Shown: one piece after another, positions 25,548-34,096 of the stretch | How positions within the stretch are numbered: the stretch's first letter is position 1 | How the letters are laid out: each line of letters begins with the position of its first letter | Origin: an uncultured Rhodospirillales bacterium | Lineage (GTDB): Bacteria; Pseudomonadota; Alphaproteobacteria; Acetobacterales; Acetobacteraceae | NCBI GenBank assembly: GCA_903835235.1 | Contig: CAILMF010000044.1 | Span: forward strand, 1-64,000 | Direction: 5' to 3' | DNA length: 64,000 nt | Notes under the pieces: generated by a model | What the model was told of the DNA's origin: nothing | The model's input: only the letters and a program-made list of their open reading frames with translations | Database searches by the model: none | Program-made: the position numbers and the translations under genes

Positions 25548-26095
25548 GCGACGCCGCGATCCGCGCCATGCTGCCGCTGGCAGCCACCGAGGGCTGGACC
25601 TGGTCCACCATTCGCGCCGGCATGGCCGCGGCCGGGGAAGACCCGGCCCTGGCCGCCAGCGTCTTTCCGGGCGGGCCGAGCCAGGCCATCGCCGCCTGGG
25701 GCGAACTGGCCAACCGCGACATGCTCGCCGGCGCCGGCGACCTCGGCGCGCTGCGCGTCCCCGCGCGCATCCGCCGCCTGGTGGAGGTGCGGCTGACCCA
25801 GGCGGCGCCGCACAAGGCCGCCGTGCGCGCCGCGCTTTCCCACCTGGCGCTGCCCTGGAACCTCGGCCTGGGCCTGCGGTTTTCCGCCGGCACCGCGGAT
25901 GCCATGTGGCGCGGCGCCGGGGACCGCTCGGCTGACTTTTCCTGGTACACGCGGCGGCTGTCGCTGGGCGCCATCTACGCCGCCACGCTGGCTTGGTGGC
26001 TGCGCGACGACAGCCCGGAGGTCGCGCCGGCCCTGGCCTTCCTCGACCGCCGGCTCAGCGACCTGGCCCGGTTGCAGCGCCCCAAAAAGGCGTAG
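25544..26095 (+). CDS. COQ9-family protein
   Basis: 183 aa, all-helical. It shows the COQ9 pattern: EGWTWSTIRAGMAAAGED near the N-terminus (TetR-like fold), VRLTQAAPHKAAVRAALSHLALPWN in the centre, then TADAMWRGAGDRSADFSWYTRRLSLGAIYAATLAWWL, which forms the lipid-binding pocket. In eukaryotes and alphaproteobacteria the family assists ubiquinone biosynthesis. It overlaps def by four bases (ATGA). Confidence 0.88.
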   Translation: MSDAAIRAMLPLAATEGWTWSTIRAGMAAAGEDPALAASVFPGGPSQAIAAWGELANRDMLAGAGDLGALRVPARIRRLVEVRLTQAAPHKAAVRAALSHLALPWNLGLGLRFSAGTADAMWRGAGDRSADFSWYTRRLSLGAIYAATLAWWLRDDSPEVAPALAFLDRRLSDLARLQRPKKA

Positions 26096-26172
26096 CGGCC
26101 AAGCCGGTGCGGCGCGAACCAGGGCCGGGGCAGTGGCGTTGAAGGTTTTCCCCATCTGAAAGGAGACCCTCC

Positions 26173-26250
26173 ATGCGCGGCATGCTGCTCTGGTTCCTCG
26201 GCATCCCCATTCCGGTGCTGATCCTGCTGTACCTGTTCAACGTGCTCTGA
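26173..26250 (+). CDS. 25-residue single-helix membrane peptide
   Basis: 25 aa: MRGMLLWFLGIPIPVLILLY then LFNVL. AAAGGAGACCCTCC gives a near-ideal ribosome site before the ATG. The peptide is almost one transmembrane helix with a central IPIP kink. It lies 77 bp after COQ9 and 151 bp before a secreted-protein gene. Very small proteins with this LLWxLGIPIPxxILLYLF look are, to my recollection, common unannotated ORFs in Proteobacteria; function unknown. Confidence 0.65.
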   Translation: MRGMLLWFLGIPIPVLILLYLFNVL

Positions 26251-26401
26251 AATTCGTCCCGGCGGAGTCGCTTCCGCCGTCAATACGGCTTTCTCACATC
26301 TGCGCGACCGGTTAAAACCTGCGCCCTGAGGGAGCAGCGCCGCCATTCGAATGGCATTGGCCGACGCCTGCCCCCGCTGAACAGGTTGGGAGCCAGGCGC
26401 G

Positions 26402-26917
26402 ATGAAGCCATTCCGCAGTTTGATCGCCGGGGTTTGCGCCCTCGCCATCGCCATGCCCGCTTCGGCCGCCACCTGCGTGCAGCCGGTGGAGAAGGCGGGC
26501 TTCGACCTGCATGCCTTCCAGAGCCGGCTGATGGTGGTGGCGCTGACCTGCCAGGAGGAAGGCGGCGCGGCCAATGGCTATAACGGCCTGGTGCGCCGCT
26601 TCCAGCCCGACCTGAAGGGCGCCTATGACCGGGTGATCGGTCATTTCCGCCGCAACGGCGGCAACCGCAAGTTCGACGACTACGTCACCAACCTGGCCAA
26701 TACCCAGGCGCAGGAAAACCTGTCCCAGGGCGACCACCTGTGCCGCAACTACGCGGCCACCTGGCAGAAGGTGGGCAGCATGACCACGATCACCGAGGTG
26801 ATCGAGCTGGCCGCCGCTTCCCCGGCGCAGAACTTCTACCCGCTGGAGGTCTGCGCCCCGCGGCCGCAGCGCGCCCCGGCGCAGCGCCCCCGCACCACCC
26901 AGGCTTCCGCGAACTGA
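26402..26917 (+). CDS. Secreted hypothetical protein
   Basis: 171 aa. A Sec signal peptide (MKPFRSLIAGVCALAIAMPASA) precedes a mature domain with three visible cysteines (TCVQP, LTCQEEGG, DHLCRNY) and a fourth near the end (EVCAP), suggesting disulfides. The centre YNGLVRRFQPDLKGAYDRVIGHFRRNGG is helical. The C-terminal tail is Pro/Arg/Gln-rich. No family recognised with confidence. GGGAGCCAGGCGCG upstream of the ATG gives a ribosome site. It converges on the OmpA-like gene across a terminator and twin-hairpin copy B. Confidence 0.7.
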   Translation: MKPFRSLIAGVCALAIAMPASAATCVQPVEKAGFDLHAFQSRLMVVALTCQEEGGAANGYNGLVRRFQPDLKGAYDRVIGHFRRNGGNRKFDDYVTNLANTQAQENLSQGDHLCRNYAATWQKVGSMTTITEVIELAAASPAQNFYPLEVCAPRPQRAPAQRPRTTQASAN

Positions 26918-26943
26918 AGGCCGGCGCTTCCGCCGGTTGACGC

Positions 26944-26971
26944 AAAAAGGGGCGCCCCGCGGCGCCCCTTT
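26944..26971 (-). terminator. Terminator between convergent genes
   Basis: AAAGGGGCGCC - CCGC - GGCGCCCCTTT, an 11-bp perfect stem. The flanking AAAAA on the plus strand gives a T-run for leftward transcripts (OmpA-like gene); only TTT follows rightwards, so it may act in both directions. Confidence 0.75.
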
Positions 26972-26994
26972 CCAATTCCGCGCCAGGGCAATAT

Positions 26995-27086
26995 CCGTTC
27001 CGATGGAATCATCAGAACGGATTTCTTGCCCTGATTCCAACAAGGTAGAGAGCAGGAAATGCGTCCGGCAGGGCGCATGGTGCTCT
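26995..27086 (-). repeat. Twin-hairpin element, copy B
   Basis: On the minus strand hairpin 1 is AGAGCACCATGCGCC - CTGCC - GGACGCATTTCCTGCTCT. A spacer CTACCTTGTTGGAATC follows, then hairpin 2, ATCCGTTCTGATG - ATTC - CATCGGAACGGAT inside AGGGCAA...TTGCCCT. It starts 12 bp after the OmpA-like stop codon. Confidence 0.85.
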
Positions 27087-27097
27087 GGCTCAGCTGA

Positions 27098-28249
27098 TCA
27101 GCGCAGCACGATCTCCACCCGGCGGTTCTGCGGCTCGCGCACGCCATCCGCCGTCGGCACCAGCGGCCGGCTTTCGCCGAAGGCGGTGACGGTGATCTGG
27201 TCGCGCTGCACGCCGCCGCGCACCAGCTCGCCGGCAACCGCCTCCGCGCGGCGCTGGGACAGGCGCTGGTTGTAGGCCGCGTCGCCCGAGCGGTCGGAGT
27301 GGCCGGCCACCTCGATCCGCGTCACCTGCATGCGGCGCGAATTCTGCGCGGCCTCGGTGATGATCTCGCGGGCGCGGCTGGTCAGGTCGGCGCGATCCCA
27401 GTCGAAGAAGACCAAGTAGGTCCGCGCCGGCTGGGCCGCCGGGGCAGGGGCCTGGGTCGGGGCGGCCATCGGCGGCGGCGGCGGCGGTGCCTGGTTGAAG
27501 GCGTAGCGCAGGCCGATCAGCACGGAGTGGTTCATGTTCTCCACCTCCAGCTTGCCGCGGTTGGCGGTGCCGTTGGTGCTGAAGGCGGTGGCGTTCACCC
27601 GCGGCTCCAGCGTGCCGAGGTAGCGGTATTCCGCCGTCAGCGAGAGGCCGCGCACGCCGAACTGGGTCAGCGGCAGGGCGGCACCGATGATGCCCTGATA
27701 GGCAAAGCGGGCGCCGGTGTCGTTGATGTTCAGCCGCTGGCCGGTCGACTGGCTGGAGGCATTGACCTTGTTGAACTCGTCCCAGACATAACCGGCGCCG
27801 AGGCCGATATAGGGCTGCACGATGCTGGTCCCGAGGCCGAAATTGGCGAAGTCCAGGTCATAGAAGGCATTGGCCATGACGCCGTAGCTGCGCTGGCTGC
27901 CGCGGATGTTGCTGAAGGGCTGGCCCGAACCGCGCAGCTTGTTCAGCTCATTGCTGCGGAAGTTGCCCTCGATTTCGGTGCGCACGCCGTTGCCGAAGCC
28001 CCAGCCGAGGCTCATCAGCCCGACATAGCCGGCATCGTATTGCGCCTTGTGGCGGCCGTTCAGCGCGGCGCCAGCCCCGCCGAAGGCCCGGCGCTGATCC
28101 ATGTGCTCGCGGTCCAGCGGCTGGTTCCAGCCGGCCGCGCCGCCGAGGTAGAGGCCGGTCACCGGCTGGGCGCCGGCCCCGCTGGCGCCGACGACCGGCG
28201 CGGCGACCAGCATGCTCGCCCCGAGCAGCGCGTTGCGTAGTGTGATCAA
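27098..28249 (-). CDS. OmpA-family outer-membrane protein (beta-barrel plus peptidoglycan-binding domain)
   Basis: 383 aa from a TTG at 28249, chosen for GGGAGACACCACC upstream and because it gives a complete signal peptide (LRNALLGASMLVAAPVVG...AGA). Residues about 30-250 are an OmpA-like 8-strand barrel (GLYLGGAAGWNQ, MSLGWGFGNGVRTEIEGNFRS, YIGLGAGYVWD). A Pro/Ala linker follows. The OmpA C-domain (about 265-383) has YLVFFDWDRADLT, VAGHSDRSGDAAYNQRLSQR and REPQNRRVEIVLR, which binds peptidoglycan. It is tandem with a paralogue at 28617. An ATG at 28213 would cut the signal peptide short. Confidence 0.88.
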   Translation of the reverse strand: MITLRNALLGASMLVAAPVVGASGAGAQPVTGLYLGGAAGWNQPLDREHMDQRRAFGGAGAALNGRHKAQYDAGYVGLMSLGWGFGNGVRTEIEGNFRSNELNKLRGSGQPFSNIRGSQRSYGVMANAFYDLDFANFGLGTSIVQPYIGLGAGYVWDEFNKVNASSQSTGQRLNINDTGARFAYQGIIGAALPLTQFGVRGLSLTAEYRYLGTLEPRVNATAFSTNGTANRGKLEVENMNHSVLIGLRYAFNQAPPPPPPMAAPTQAPAPAAQPARTYLVFFDWDRADLTSRAREIITEAAQNSRRMQVTRIEVAGHSDRSGDAAYNQRLSQRRAEAVAGELVRGGVQRDQITVTAFGESRPLVPTADGVREPQNRRVEIVLR

Positions 28250-28616
28250 GGTGGTGTCTCCCGTTCCCGAAAGCCGGCGGCGCGGACCCCGTGCGAGGTC
28301 GCTTCCGCCAGCGCGGCACTGCTTGAATGTCGGTCGGTCTGCGCGGTTCCGGATGGCGCCGCGGCGGCCGTCGACTGTGGCAAACAAGCCACATCAGGCG
28401 GGTGGGGAACACACAACAGCACGTCAGCGCCGGCGGCTGTGAAGTCTGGCGTCTGGTCGGTTGCGGGGGAGGCAGCGGCGGCGTGAACCAGCCGATCAAA
28501 CGCAAGTTGGCGTTGGTCGGGCGCCTGCCTCGGCGCCTGGCAAACCCCGGCGAGCGGACAAAAAGAAAGGGCGCCCGAAGGCGCCCTTTCCCAACTCAGC
28601 GAAGAGTTCGAACTGC
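28250..28616. other. Gene-free interval between the two OmpA-family genes
   Basis: 367 bp. It holds the terminator of the downstream paralogue (28560-28590) and presumably the promoter of the gene at 28249. A diffuse GATCAAACGC/GCGTTGGTC inverted repeat lies near 28495-28520. No ORF here has a ribosome site or a recognisable product. Confidence 0.6.
28560..28590 (-). terminator. Rho-independent terminator
   Basis: On the minus strand AAAGGGCGCC - TTCG - GGCGCCCTTT followed by CTTTTTG, 27 bp past the stop of the OmpA-family gene at 28617. A textbook intrinsic terminator with a UUCG tetraloop. Confidence 0.92.
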
Positions 28617-29711
28617 TTAGCGCAGGACGATCTCGACGCGGCGGTTCTGCGGCTCGCGGACGTTGTCGGCGGTCGGGACCAGCGGGCGGCTCTCGCCGAA
28701 CGCCTGGACGCTGATCGCGCCGCGGGCAACGCCGTCACGCACCAGCTGTGCGGCAACCGCCTCAGCGCGGCGCTGCGACAGGCGCTGGTTGTACGCCGCG
28801 TCGCCCGAACGGTCGGCGTGGCCGGCCACTTCGATGCGGGTCACGTTGGCGCGCTGCGCGTTGGTCGCCGCTTCCTTGATGATTTCGCGGGCGCGGGCCG
28901 TCAGGTCGGCGCGATCCCAGTCGAAGAACACCAGGTAGGTGCGGGCGACGCCCGGAGCCGCGGCCGGGGCCGGGGCGGGGGCGGCGGCCGGCGCCATCGG
29001 GGCCGGGGCGCCGAAGGCGTAGCGGAAGCCGATCAGGCCGCTGACGTTGTCGTTCGACGGCTTGATGGAGCCGGTCGCCGACGAGGTCACACCGTTGACG
29101 CGGGCCGTGGCAACGCCGTGCAGCGACGGCTCCATCGTGCCGTAGTAACGGGCTTCAGCCGTCAGGCTGAGGCCGGGGACCATGGAGGCCAGGCTGTAGG
29201 ATACGCCGACGATGCCCTGGTAGGCCAACGCACCACCAACGCTGTTCACGGTGGCAGTGGCGCTGTTCGCGCCAGACGTCACCGAACCGCGTACGCGGTT
29301 CCAGTCGTTCCAGCCGTAGCCGACGCCGGCGCCGACATACGGCGTCACGGGGCCGCCAAGGTTGATGTCGTAGAAGGCGTTGATCATCGCGCCGTAGGTG
29401 CGAAGGTAGCCGCCCTGCTGCGTCGAGGTCAGGGGGCCAACGACGATGCGCTTGACATCGTTCGAGCGGAAATTCCCTTCCAGTTCAGCGCGCAGGCCGT
29501 TGCCGAAGCCCCAGCCGATGCTGGCGAGGCCAAGCGCACCGACATCGGTCGTCTTCGCCTTCGCGGTGACGCCCGAATCCGTCGCGGTGCTGGTGAAGCG
29601 ATAGTTCGCGCCCGCGCCACCAGCGATGTACAGGCCGTTGACAGGCTGGGCCTGCGCGGCAACCGGCAACGCCAGAACAGTGGCGGCCAGCAGAACCTTC
29701 TTGAGGCTCAT
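28617..29711 (-). CDS. OmpA-family outer-membrane protein (paralogue)
   Basis: 364 aa. GAGAGAAAACC precedes the ATG. Signal peptide MSLKKVLLAATVLALPVAAQAQ. The barrel region (about 25-240) has GLYIAGGAGANYRF, SIGWGFGNGLRAELEGNFRS and PYVGAGVGYGWNDWN, parallel to its neighbour. An Ala/Pro linker leads into the OmpA domain with VFFDWDRADLTARAREI, GHADRSGDAAYNQRLSQR and NRRVEIVLR. The two paralogues share architecture and a near-identical C-domain, so they arose by duplication; their barrels have diverged. Its 169-bp leader before purK would hold the promoter. Confidence 0.92.
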   Translation of the reverse strand: MSLKKVLLAATVLALPVAAQAQPVNGLYIAGGAGANYRFTSTATDSGVTAKAKTTDVGALGLASIGWGFGNGLRAELEGNFRSNDVKRIVVGPLTSTQQGGYLRTYGAMINAFYDINLGGPVTPYVGAGVGYGWNDWNRVRGSVTSGANSATATVNSVGGALAYQGIVGVSYSLASMVPGLSLTAEARYYGTMEPSLHGVATARVNGVTSSATGSIKPSNDNVSGLIGFRYAFGAPAPMAPAAAPAPAPAAAPGVARTYLVFFDWDRADLTARAREIIKEAATNAQRANVTRIEVAGHADRSGDAAYNQRLSQRRAEAVAAQLVRDGVARGAISVQAFGESRPLVPTADNVREPQNRRVEIVLR

Positions 29712-29879
29712 GGTTTTCTCTCCTCGGTCCCGTTCAAGATCAAATCGCGGCGCTGACCCTGGGATCGACTCCAGCACTGCGTGTCCGCAACCTAACACCG
29801 ACTGAGGCTGCGGGAACCCCAATCCAGCCATTTCCGCATCAATGTGGCCACAAAGACACAAGCGCGGATGGCAAGTTTG

Positions 29880-31001
29880 TCACAGGCCTTCCAAGGCACT
29901 GGAATCGCTCATGTCGGCCAGGCTGCCCAGCGGCAGCAGCTTGTTGGCGTGGCCCAGCTTGCGGCCCGCACGGGCCTCCGCCTTGCCATAAAGGTGCGGC
30001 GCCACGCCGGCGGCGGCCACCAGGCGCGGCCACAGCGCCAGGCCCTCGGGCCCGACCAGGTTCTTCATCACGGCATCGTGGTGCCGGGCGGGGTCGGCCA
30101 GCGGCAACCCGGCCACGGCGCGCACATGCTGCTCGAACTGGCTGGCCAGGCAGGCATCCATGGTCCAGTGGCCGGAATTATGCGGCCGCGGCGCGATCTC
30201 GTTGCCCAGCAGCGTGCCGTCCGTCAGCACGAAGAGCTCCAGCGCCAGCACGCCCACCAGCCCCAGCGCTTCCGCCACCTGGCCGGCATGGCGCCGGGCC
30301 AGCCTGGCGGTTTCGGCTGAGACCCGCGCCGGGGCGAAGCTGAGGTCCAGGATGTGGTGGTGGTGGCGGTTCTCCACCGCGTCATACACCGCCAGCGCCC
30401 CATCCACGCCGCGCGCGGCAATGGCCGAGACCTCGGCCACGAAGGGCACGAAGGCCTCCAGGATCAAGGGCTTGGGTGCCAGCCGGGCGAAGGCGGGGGC
30501 CAGGTCCTCGGGCGTGCGCAGCACCGCCTGGCCGCGGCCGTCATAGCCCATGCGGGTGGTCTTCAGCACCGCGGGCAGGCCAATCTCGGCCACGGCGGCA
30601 GTCAACTCGGCCTCGTCATGCACTGCGCGCCAGGGCGCCACCGGCACGCCGGCTCGGGCCAGGAAGGCCTTTTCGGCCAGCCGGTCCTGGCAGACCTGCA
30701 ACACGCCCACGCCGGGGCGGCAGGGCGCCAGCGGCTCCAGCGCCGCCAGCGTGGCGGCCGGCACGTTCTCGAACTCGAAGGTCACCACATCCACCGCGGC
30801 GGCGAAGCGGGCCAGCGCCGCGGCGTCCTCATAGGGCGCAATGGTGTGGGCGGCGGCCACCTGCATGCCCGGCGACTCCGCCTCAGGCGCGTAGATGTGG
30901 CAGCGGTAGCCCAGCCGCGCCGCCGCCAGGGCGGACATGCGCCCCAGCTGCCCGCCGCCGAGAATGCCGATGGTGGCGCCGGGCTTCAGGGCGCCGTTCA
31001 C
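29880..31001 (-). CDS. purK: 5-(carboxyamino)imidazole ribonucleotide synthase
   Basis: 373 aa, starting at GTG 31001, which overlaps the purE stop as GTGA. ATP-grasp enzyme: [16 protein letters not shown] (about 11-26), [11 protein letters not shown], the ATP-binding lysine segment [28 protein letters not shown], and [13 protein letters not shown] near residue 270. It uses ATP and bicarbonate to make N5-CAIR from AIR in purine synthesis. The order purE-purK with overlap is the classic arrangement. Confidence 0.94.
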   Translation of the reverse strand: MNGALKPGATIGILGGGQLGRMSALAAARLGYRCHIYAPEAESPGMQVAAAHTIAPYEDAAALARFAAAVDVVTFEFENVPAATLAALEPLAPCRPGVGVLQVCQDRLAEKAFLARAGVPVAPWRAVHDEAELTAAVAEIGLPAVLKTTRMGYDGRGQAVLRTPEDLAPAFARLAPKPLILEAFVPFVAEVSAIAARGVDGALAVYDAVENRHHHHILDLSFAPARVSAETARLARRHAGQVAEALGLVGVLALELFVLTDGTLLGNEIAPRPHNSGHWTMDACLASQFEQHVRAVAGLPLADPARHHDAVMKNLVGPEGLALWPRLVAAAGVAPHLYGKAEARAGRKLGHANKLLPLGSLADMSDSSALEGL

Positions 31002-31501
31002 GCCACGCCGTCCGCGACGGTCTCGGGCACGCCGGCGGTCTGCGCCGCGCGCCAGGCGTCCAGCCGCGCGGCCAGGGCGGGATCGGCCAGGGCCAGGATG
31101 GCGGCGGCCAGCAGCGCCGCGTTGATGGCGCCCGCCTTGCCGATGGCCAGCGTGCCCACCGGGATGCCGCCGGGCATCTGCGCAATGGAGAGCAGGCTGT
31201 CCATGCCCTTCAGCGCGTGGCTTTCCACCGGCACGCCCAGCACGGGCAGCGGGGTCATGCTGGCGGCCATGCCCGGCAGGTGGGCGGCGCCGCCGGCCCC
31301 GGCGATGATCACCTTCAGCCCGCGACCACGGGCCGAACTGGCGTAGTCCATCAGGCGCCCTGGCGTGCGGTGCGCCGAGACCACCCGGCATTCATGCGGG
31401 ATGCCCAGCTTTTCCAGCGTTTCAGCCGCATTCCGCATGGTCTCCCAATCGGAACGGCTGCCCATGATGACCCCGACGACGGGGGCGACGATCTCGGCCA
31501 T
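30998..31501 (-). CDS. purE: N5-carboxyaminoimidazole ribonucleotide mutase
   Basis: 167 aa. [13 protein letters not shown] (about 10-22), [13 protein letters not shown] and [19 protein letters not shown] are the class I PurE signatures, followed by [21 protein letters not shown] and [14 protein letters not shown]. It converts N5-CAIR to CAIR. It is translated immediately before purK (4-base GTGA overlap) and 10 nt after a YdcH-like gene on the same strand. Confidence 0.95.
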   Translation of the reverse strand: MAEIVAPVVGVIMGSRSDWETMRNAAETLEKLGIPHECRVVSAHRTPGRLMDYASSARGRGLKVIIAGAGGAAHLPGMAASMTPLPVLGVPVESHALKGMDSLLSIAQMPGGIPVGTLAIGKAGAINAALLAAAILALADPALAARLDAWRAAQTAGVPETVADGVA

Positions 31502-31511
31502 GGCGCAACCC

Positions 31512-31712
31512 TCAGGCGATGATGTCGGGCACCAGGCGGCTCTCCAGCCAGGAGATCTCGTCCTTCAGCTTCAGCTTGCGCTTCTTCAGCCGCTGGATCT
31601 GCAACTGGTCGCCCTTGTCGGCCTCAAGCCGGGCAATGACGGTATCCAGGTCGCGGTGCTCGCTGCGCATTTCGTGCAGGCGGCGCAGCAGGGAATCGCG
31701 GTCTGCGAGCAT
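31512..31712 (-). CDS. YdcH-family (DUF465) small protein
   Basis: 66 aa, charged and helical. [22 protein letters not shown] followed by [20 protein letters not shown] is the DUF465 pattern (two coiled-coil helices). Function unknown. It precedes purE by 10 nt on the same strand and diverges from a second DUF465-like gene at 31850, which suggests duplication and inversion. Confidence 0.85.
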   Translation of the reverse strand: MLADRDSLLRRLHEMRSEHRDLDTVIARLEADKGDQLQIQRLKKRKLKLKDEISWLESRLVPDIIA

Positions 31713-31849
31713 CGGATATGAACCCAGTCTGACGACGCTTTAAGGATGCATTCGACGAAGCCGTGGCATTAGCATGACAGCCCCGGGCCGCCCAGCAGGA
31801 CCAGGCGACCCCGGGGTCTTACCCACACAGGTCCGGAAGAGGAAGCCGC

Positions 31850-32020
31850 ATGATCATTCAGCCCAGGCTCCGTTCCCTCGAAGACAAGCACGCGACGCTG
31901 GAGCGCCAGATCGCCAGCGAGGATGCCCGGCCGCGGCCGGATGCCAACGCCCTGGGCCGGCTGAAGCGGGAAAAGCTGCGATTGAAGGAAGAGATAGAGC
32001 GGTTGCGCCAGCCGCATTGA
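31850..32020 (+). CDS. YdcH-family (DUF465) small protein
   Basis: 56 aa. MIIQPRLRSLEDKHATLERQ followed by LGRLKREKLRLKEEIERLRQ gives the DUF465 helix pair. Ribosome site GGAAGAGGAAGCCGC lies before the ATG. It diverges from the related gene at 31712 with 137 bp between. A short gene that length cut-offs would miss; function unknown. Confidence 0.82.
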   Translation: MIIQPRLRSLEDKHATLERQIASEDARPRPDANALGRLKREKLRLKEEIERLRQPH

Positions 32021-32180
32021 GGCGCTGACCTCGGATACTCAACACCCCGGCAGGAGGCCCCGCCTACTGCCGAGCCGCCGGCGCCCGGCCGTTGGGTTCA
32101 AGCCAAGCCGGCGGAGGCCGGCGCATGGCGCTTGAGGGCAAGCAACAGCTTGATGTCATCGGCCGGGAGGCCGGCTGGCA

Positions 32181-32747
32181 TCAAGCCGCGTCGTGCTCCA
32201 CCTCAAGCGGCGGAATCTCGGACACCAGCGGGCTGCCGGAGGCGATCAGCGCCGCGTTCAGGTCGCCCTGGCTGCACAGGCCCAAAATCACCGGGTCGCG
32301 CGGCTTGATGTTGGCGCTGTTCCAGTGGGACTTGTCGCGCACCTTGGCGATGGTTTCCTTGGTGGTGCCCAGCAGCTTGCCCACCGCGATGTCGCTGAGC
32401 TGCGGATGATGGCGCAGCACCCAGGCGATCGCGTCCGGCCGGTCGTTGCGCTTGGACACCGGCGTGTACTTGGCGCCCTTGCCGCGCGCCTTCGGCACCG
32501 GGGAGCCGGTCTCCACGATCTTCAGCCGCAGCGCCGGGTCGGCCTCGCAACGGGCAATCTCCTGCCGCGTCAGCTGGCTGTTCAGCACCGGGTCGTAGCC
32601 GATGATGCCCTGGGCCACCTCGCCATCGGCGATGGCCTGGACTTCCAACGGGTGCATGCCGACGAAATCGGCAACCTGCTCGAAGGTCAGGGAGGTCTTT
32701 TCAATCAGCCACACGGCGGTGGCCTTGGGCATCAGCGGCTGGGTCAT
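32181..32747 (-). CDS. Cell-cycle transcriptional regulator TrcR (DUF1013)
   Basis: 188 aa. MPKATAVWLIEKTSLTFEQVADFVGMHPLEVQAIADGE (N-terminal HTH-like), NSQLTRQEIARCEADP, KYTPVSKRNDRPDAIAWVLRHHP and a second HTH-like part (DIAVGKLLGTTKETIAKVRD) match DUF1013. The family is restricted to alphaproteobacteria and is named TrcR in Caulobacter, where it is cell-cycle linked. It stands alone here, with non-coding DNA on both sides. Its presence is a good lineage marker. Confidence 0.9.
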   Translation of the reverse strand: MTQPLMPKATAVWLIEKTSLTFEQVADFVGMHPLEVQAIADGEVAQGIIGYDPVLNSQLTRQEIARCEADPALRLKIVETGSPVPKARGKGAKYTPVSKRNDRPDAIAWVLRHHPQLSDIAVGKLLGTTKETIAKVRDKSHWNSANIKPRDPVILGLCSQGDLNAALIASGSPLVSEIPPLEVEHDAA

Positions 32748-32885
32748 CGGCGAAACCTTATGGCGGCGGCGGGGGTGGGGCGGGTGGTGCCCATCGGCCC
32801 CCCAACCGAGGCGTTGCGTGGCATATAGAGAGGGTGCCGGGCGGGGTCAAAGCCCGGGACCGGATTTTGCGAGGGAGGCAAGCGA

Positions 32886-33076
32886 ATGTTCGAGGAGGAT
32901 GCACCCAGGCCCCGCAGCGGCTTCACGCCGCCGGTGCTGGACAGCTGGGGCGTGGAGGACCTGCGCGGCTGGATCGCCACCTTGCAGGCCGAGATCGCCC
33001 GCGCCGAGGCCGCGATCCGCAGCCGCGAGGCGCAGCGCAGCGCCGCCGACGCCTTCTTCCGCCGCCCGCCGGCATG
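32886..33076 (+). CDS. DUF1192-family small protein
   Basis: 63 aa (stop codon completes at 33077). FTPPVLDSWGVEDLRGWIATLQAEIARAEAAI is the DUF1192 pattern, a short hydrophilic domain with one helix. GGGAGGCAAGCG precedes the ATG. Its TGA overlaps the ATG of the Rieske oxygenase (ATGA, 33074-33077), so they are translationally coupled. Function unknown. Confidence 0.85.
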
Positions 33077-34096
33077 AGCTTTCCGCGGAACTGCTGGTAT
33101 GTCGCGGCCTGGAGCCACGAAGTGCCGGCCGATGGCCTGTTCGCCCGCACCATCCTGGGCGCGCCGGTGCTGCTGTACCGCACCGCCGCCGGCCAGGCGG
33201 TGGCGCTGGAGGACCGCTGCTGCCATCGCGGCGCGCCGCTGTCCCGCGGCCGGCGGGAAGGCGATGCGGTGCGCTGCGGCTATCACGGGCTGAAATTCGC
33301 CGCCGATGGCACCTGCCTGGAGGTGCCGGGCCAGCAGACCATCCCGCGGGAGGCGCGGCAGCGCGCCTACCCCGTGCTGGAGCGGCACAATTGGGTCTGG
33401 CTGTGGCCCGGCGACCCGGCCCTGGCGGACCCCGCCCTGGTGCCGGACAACTGGGCCTGCGGCGACCCAGCCTGGCCGCATGTGCCGGACATGAAGACCT
33501 GGCCGGTGGACTGGCGCCTGGTCTGCGACAACCTGCTGGACTTCTCCCACCTGTCCTACACCCATGAGAAGACCCTGGGCGGCAGCACCGAGATCGCCCA
33601 GTCCCGGGCCGAGATCGAGCGGCTGGAGCGCGGCGTGCGGGTGACCCGGCGGGTGCGGGATGTGCCGCCGGCGCCGTATCACCGCCGCTTCGGCGACCTG
33701 CCGGGCAATGTGGACCGCTGGTTCATCTATGAGTTCATGCTGCCTGGCGTGCTGCTGATGCATTCCGGCCTGAAGCCGACCGGCGCGGCGTGGGAGGACA
33801 TGACCGGCGCGCTGCGGCTGGAGAGCTGCCAGGCGCTGACCCCCGAATCGGCTGACAGCACGCACTACTTCTTCATGCAGGCGGCCGGCTTCGGCCAGGA
33901 CGACCCGGCCCTGCCGGGCGCCATCCACGCCGCGCTGCTGCAGGCCTTCGAGGAAGACCGGGCGATGATCGAGGCGCAACAGGCCATGCTGAAGCTGGGG
34001 ACGCTGCCGATGGTGGCGATTGCCGCCGACGCCGCCCTGGCGCAGTTCCGCCGCCTGCTGGAGCGCAGCCTGGCGGCGGAGGCTGGCCCTGGCTAA
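33074..34096 (+). CDS. Rieske non-heme iron oxygenase, VanA-like
   Basis: 340 aa. The Rieske [2Fe-2S] site is CCHRGAPLS plus CGYHGLKF (C-x-H...C-x-x-H, about residues 48-68). The mononuclear iron site is DNLLDFSHLSYTH (about 153-165). MSFPRNCWYVAAWSHEVP at the start is typical of vanillate O-demethylase oxygenase subunits and relatives. It would hydroxylate or demethylate an aromatic or heterocyclic substrate; no reductase (VanB) gene is adjacent. Coupled to DUF1192 by ATGA. Its stop overlaps the stop of the convergent Bug gene. Confidence 0.88.
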   Translation: MSFPRNCWYVAAWSHEVPADGLFARTILGAPVLLYRTAAGQAVALEDRCCHRGAPLSRGRREGDAVRCGYHGLKFAADGTCLEVPGQQTIPREARQRAYPVLERHNWVWLWPGDPALADPALVPDNWACGDPAWPHVPDMKTWPVDWRLVCDNLLDFSHLSYTHEKTLGGSTEIAQSRAEIERLERGVRVTRRVRDVPPAPYHRRFGDLPGNVDRWFIYEFMLPGVLLMHSGLKPTGAAWEDMTGALRLESCQALTPESADSTHYFFMQAAGFGQDDPALPGAIHAALLQAFEEDRAMIEAQQAMLKLGTLPMVAIAADAALAQFRRLLERSLAAEAGPG

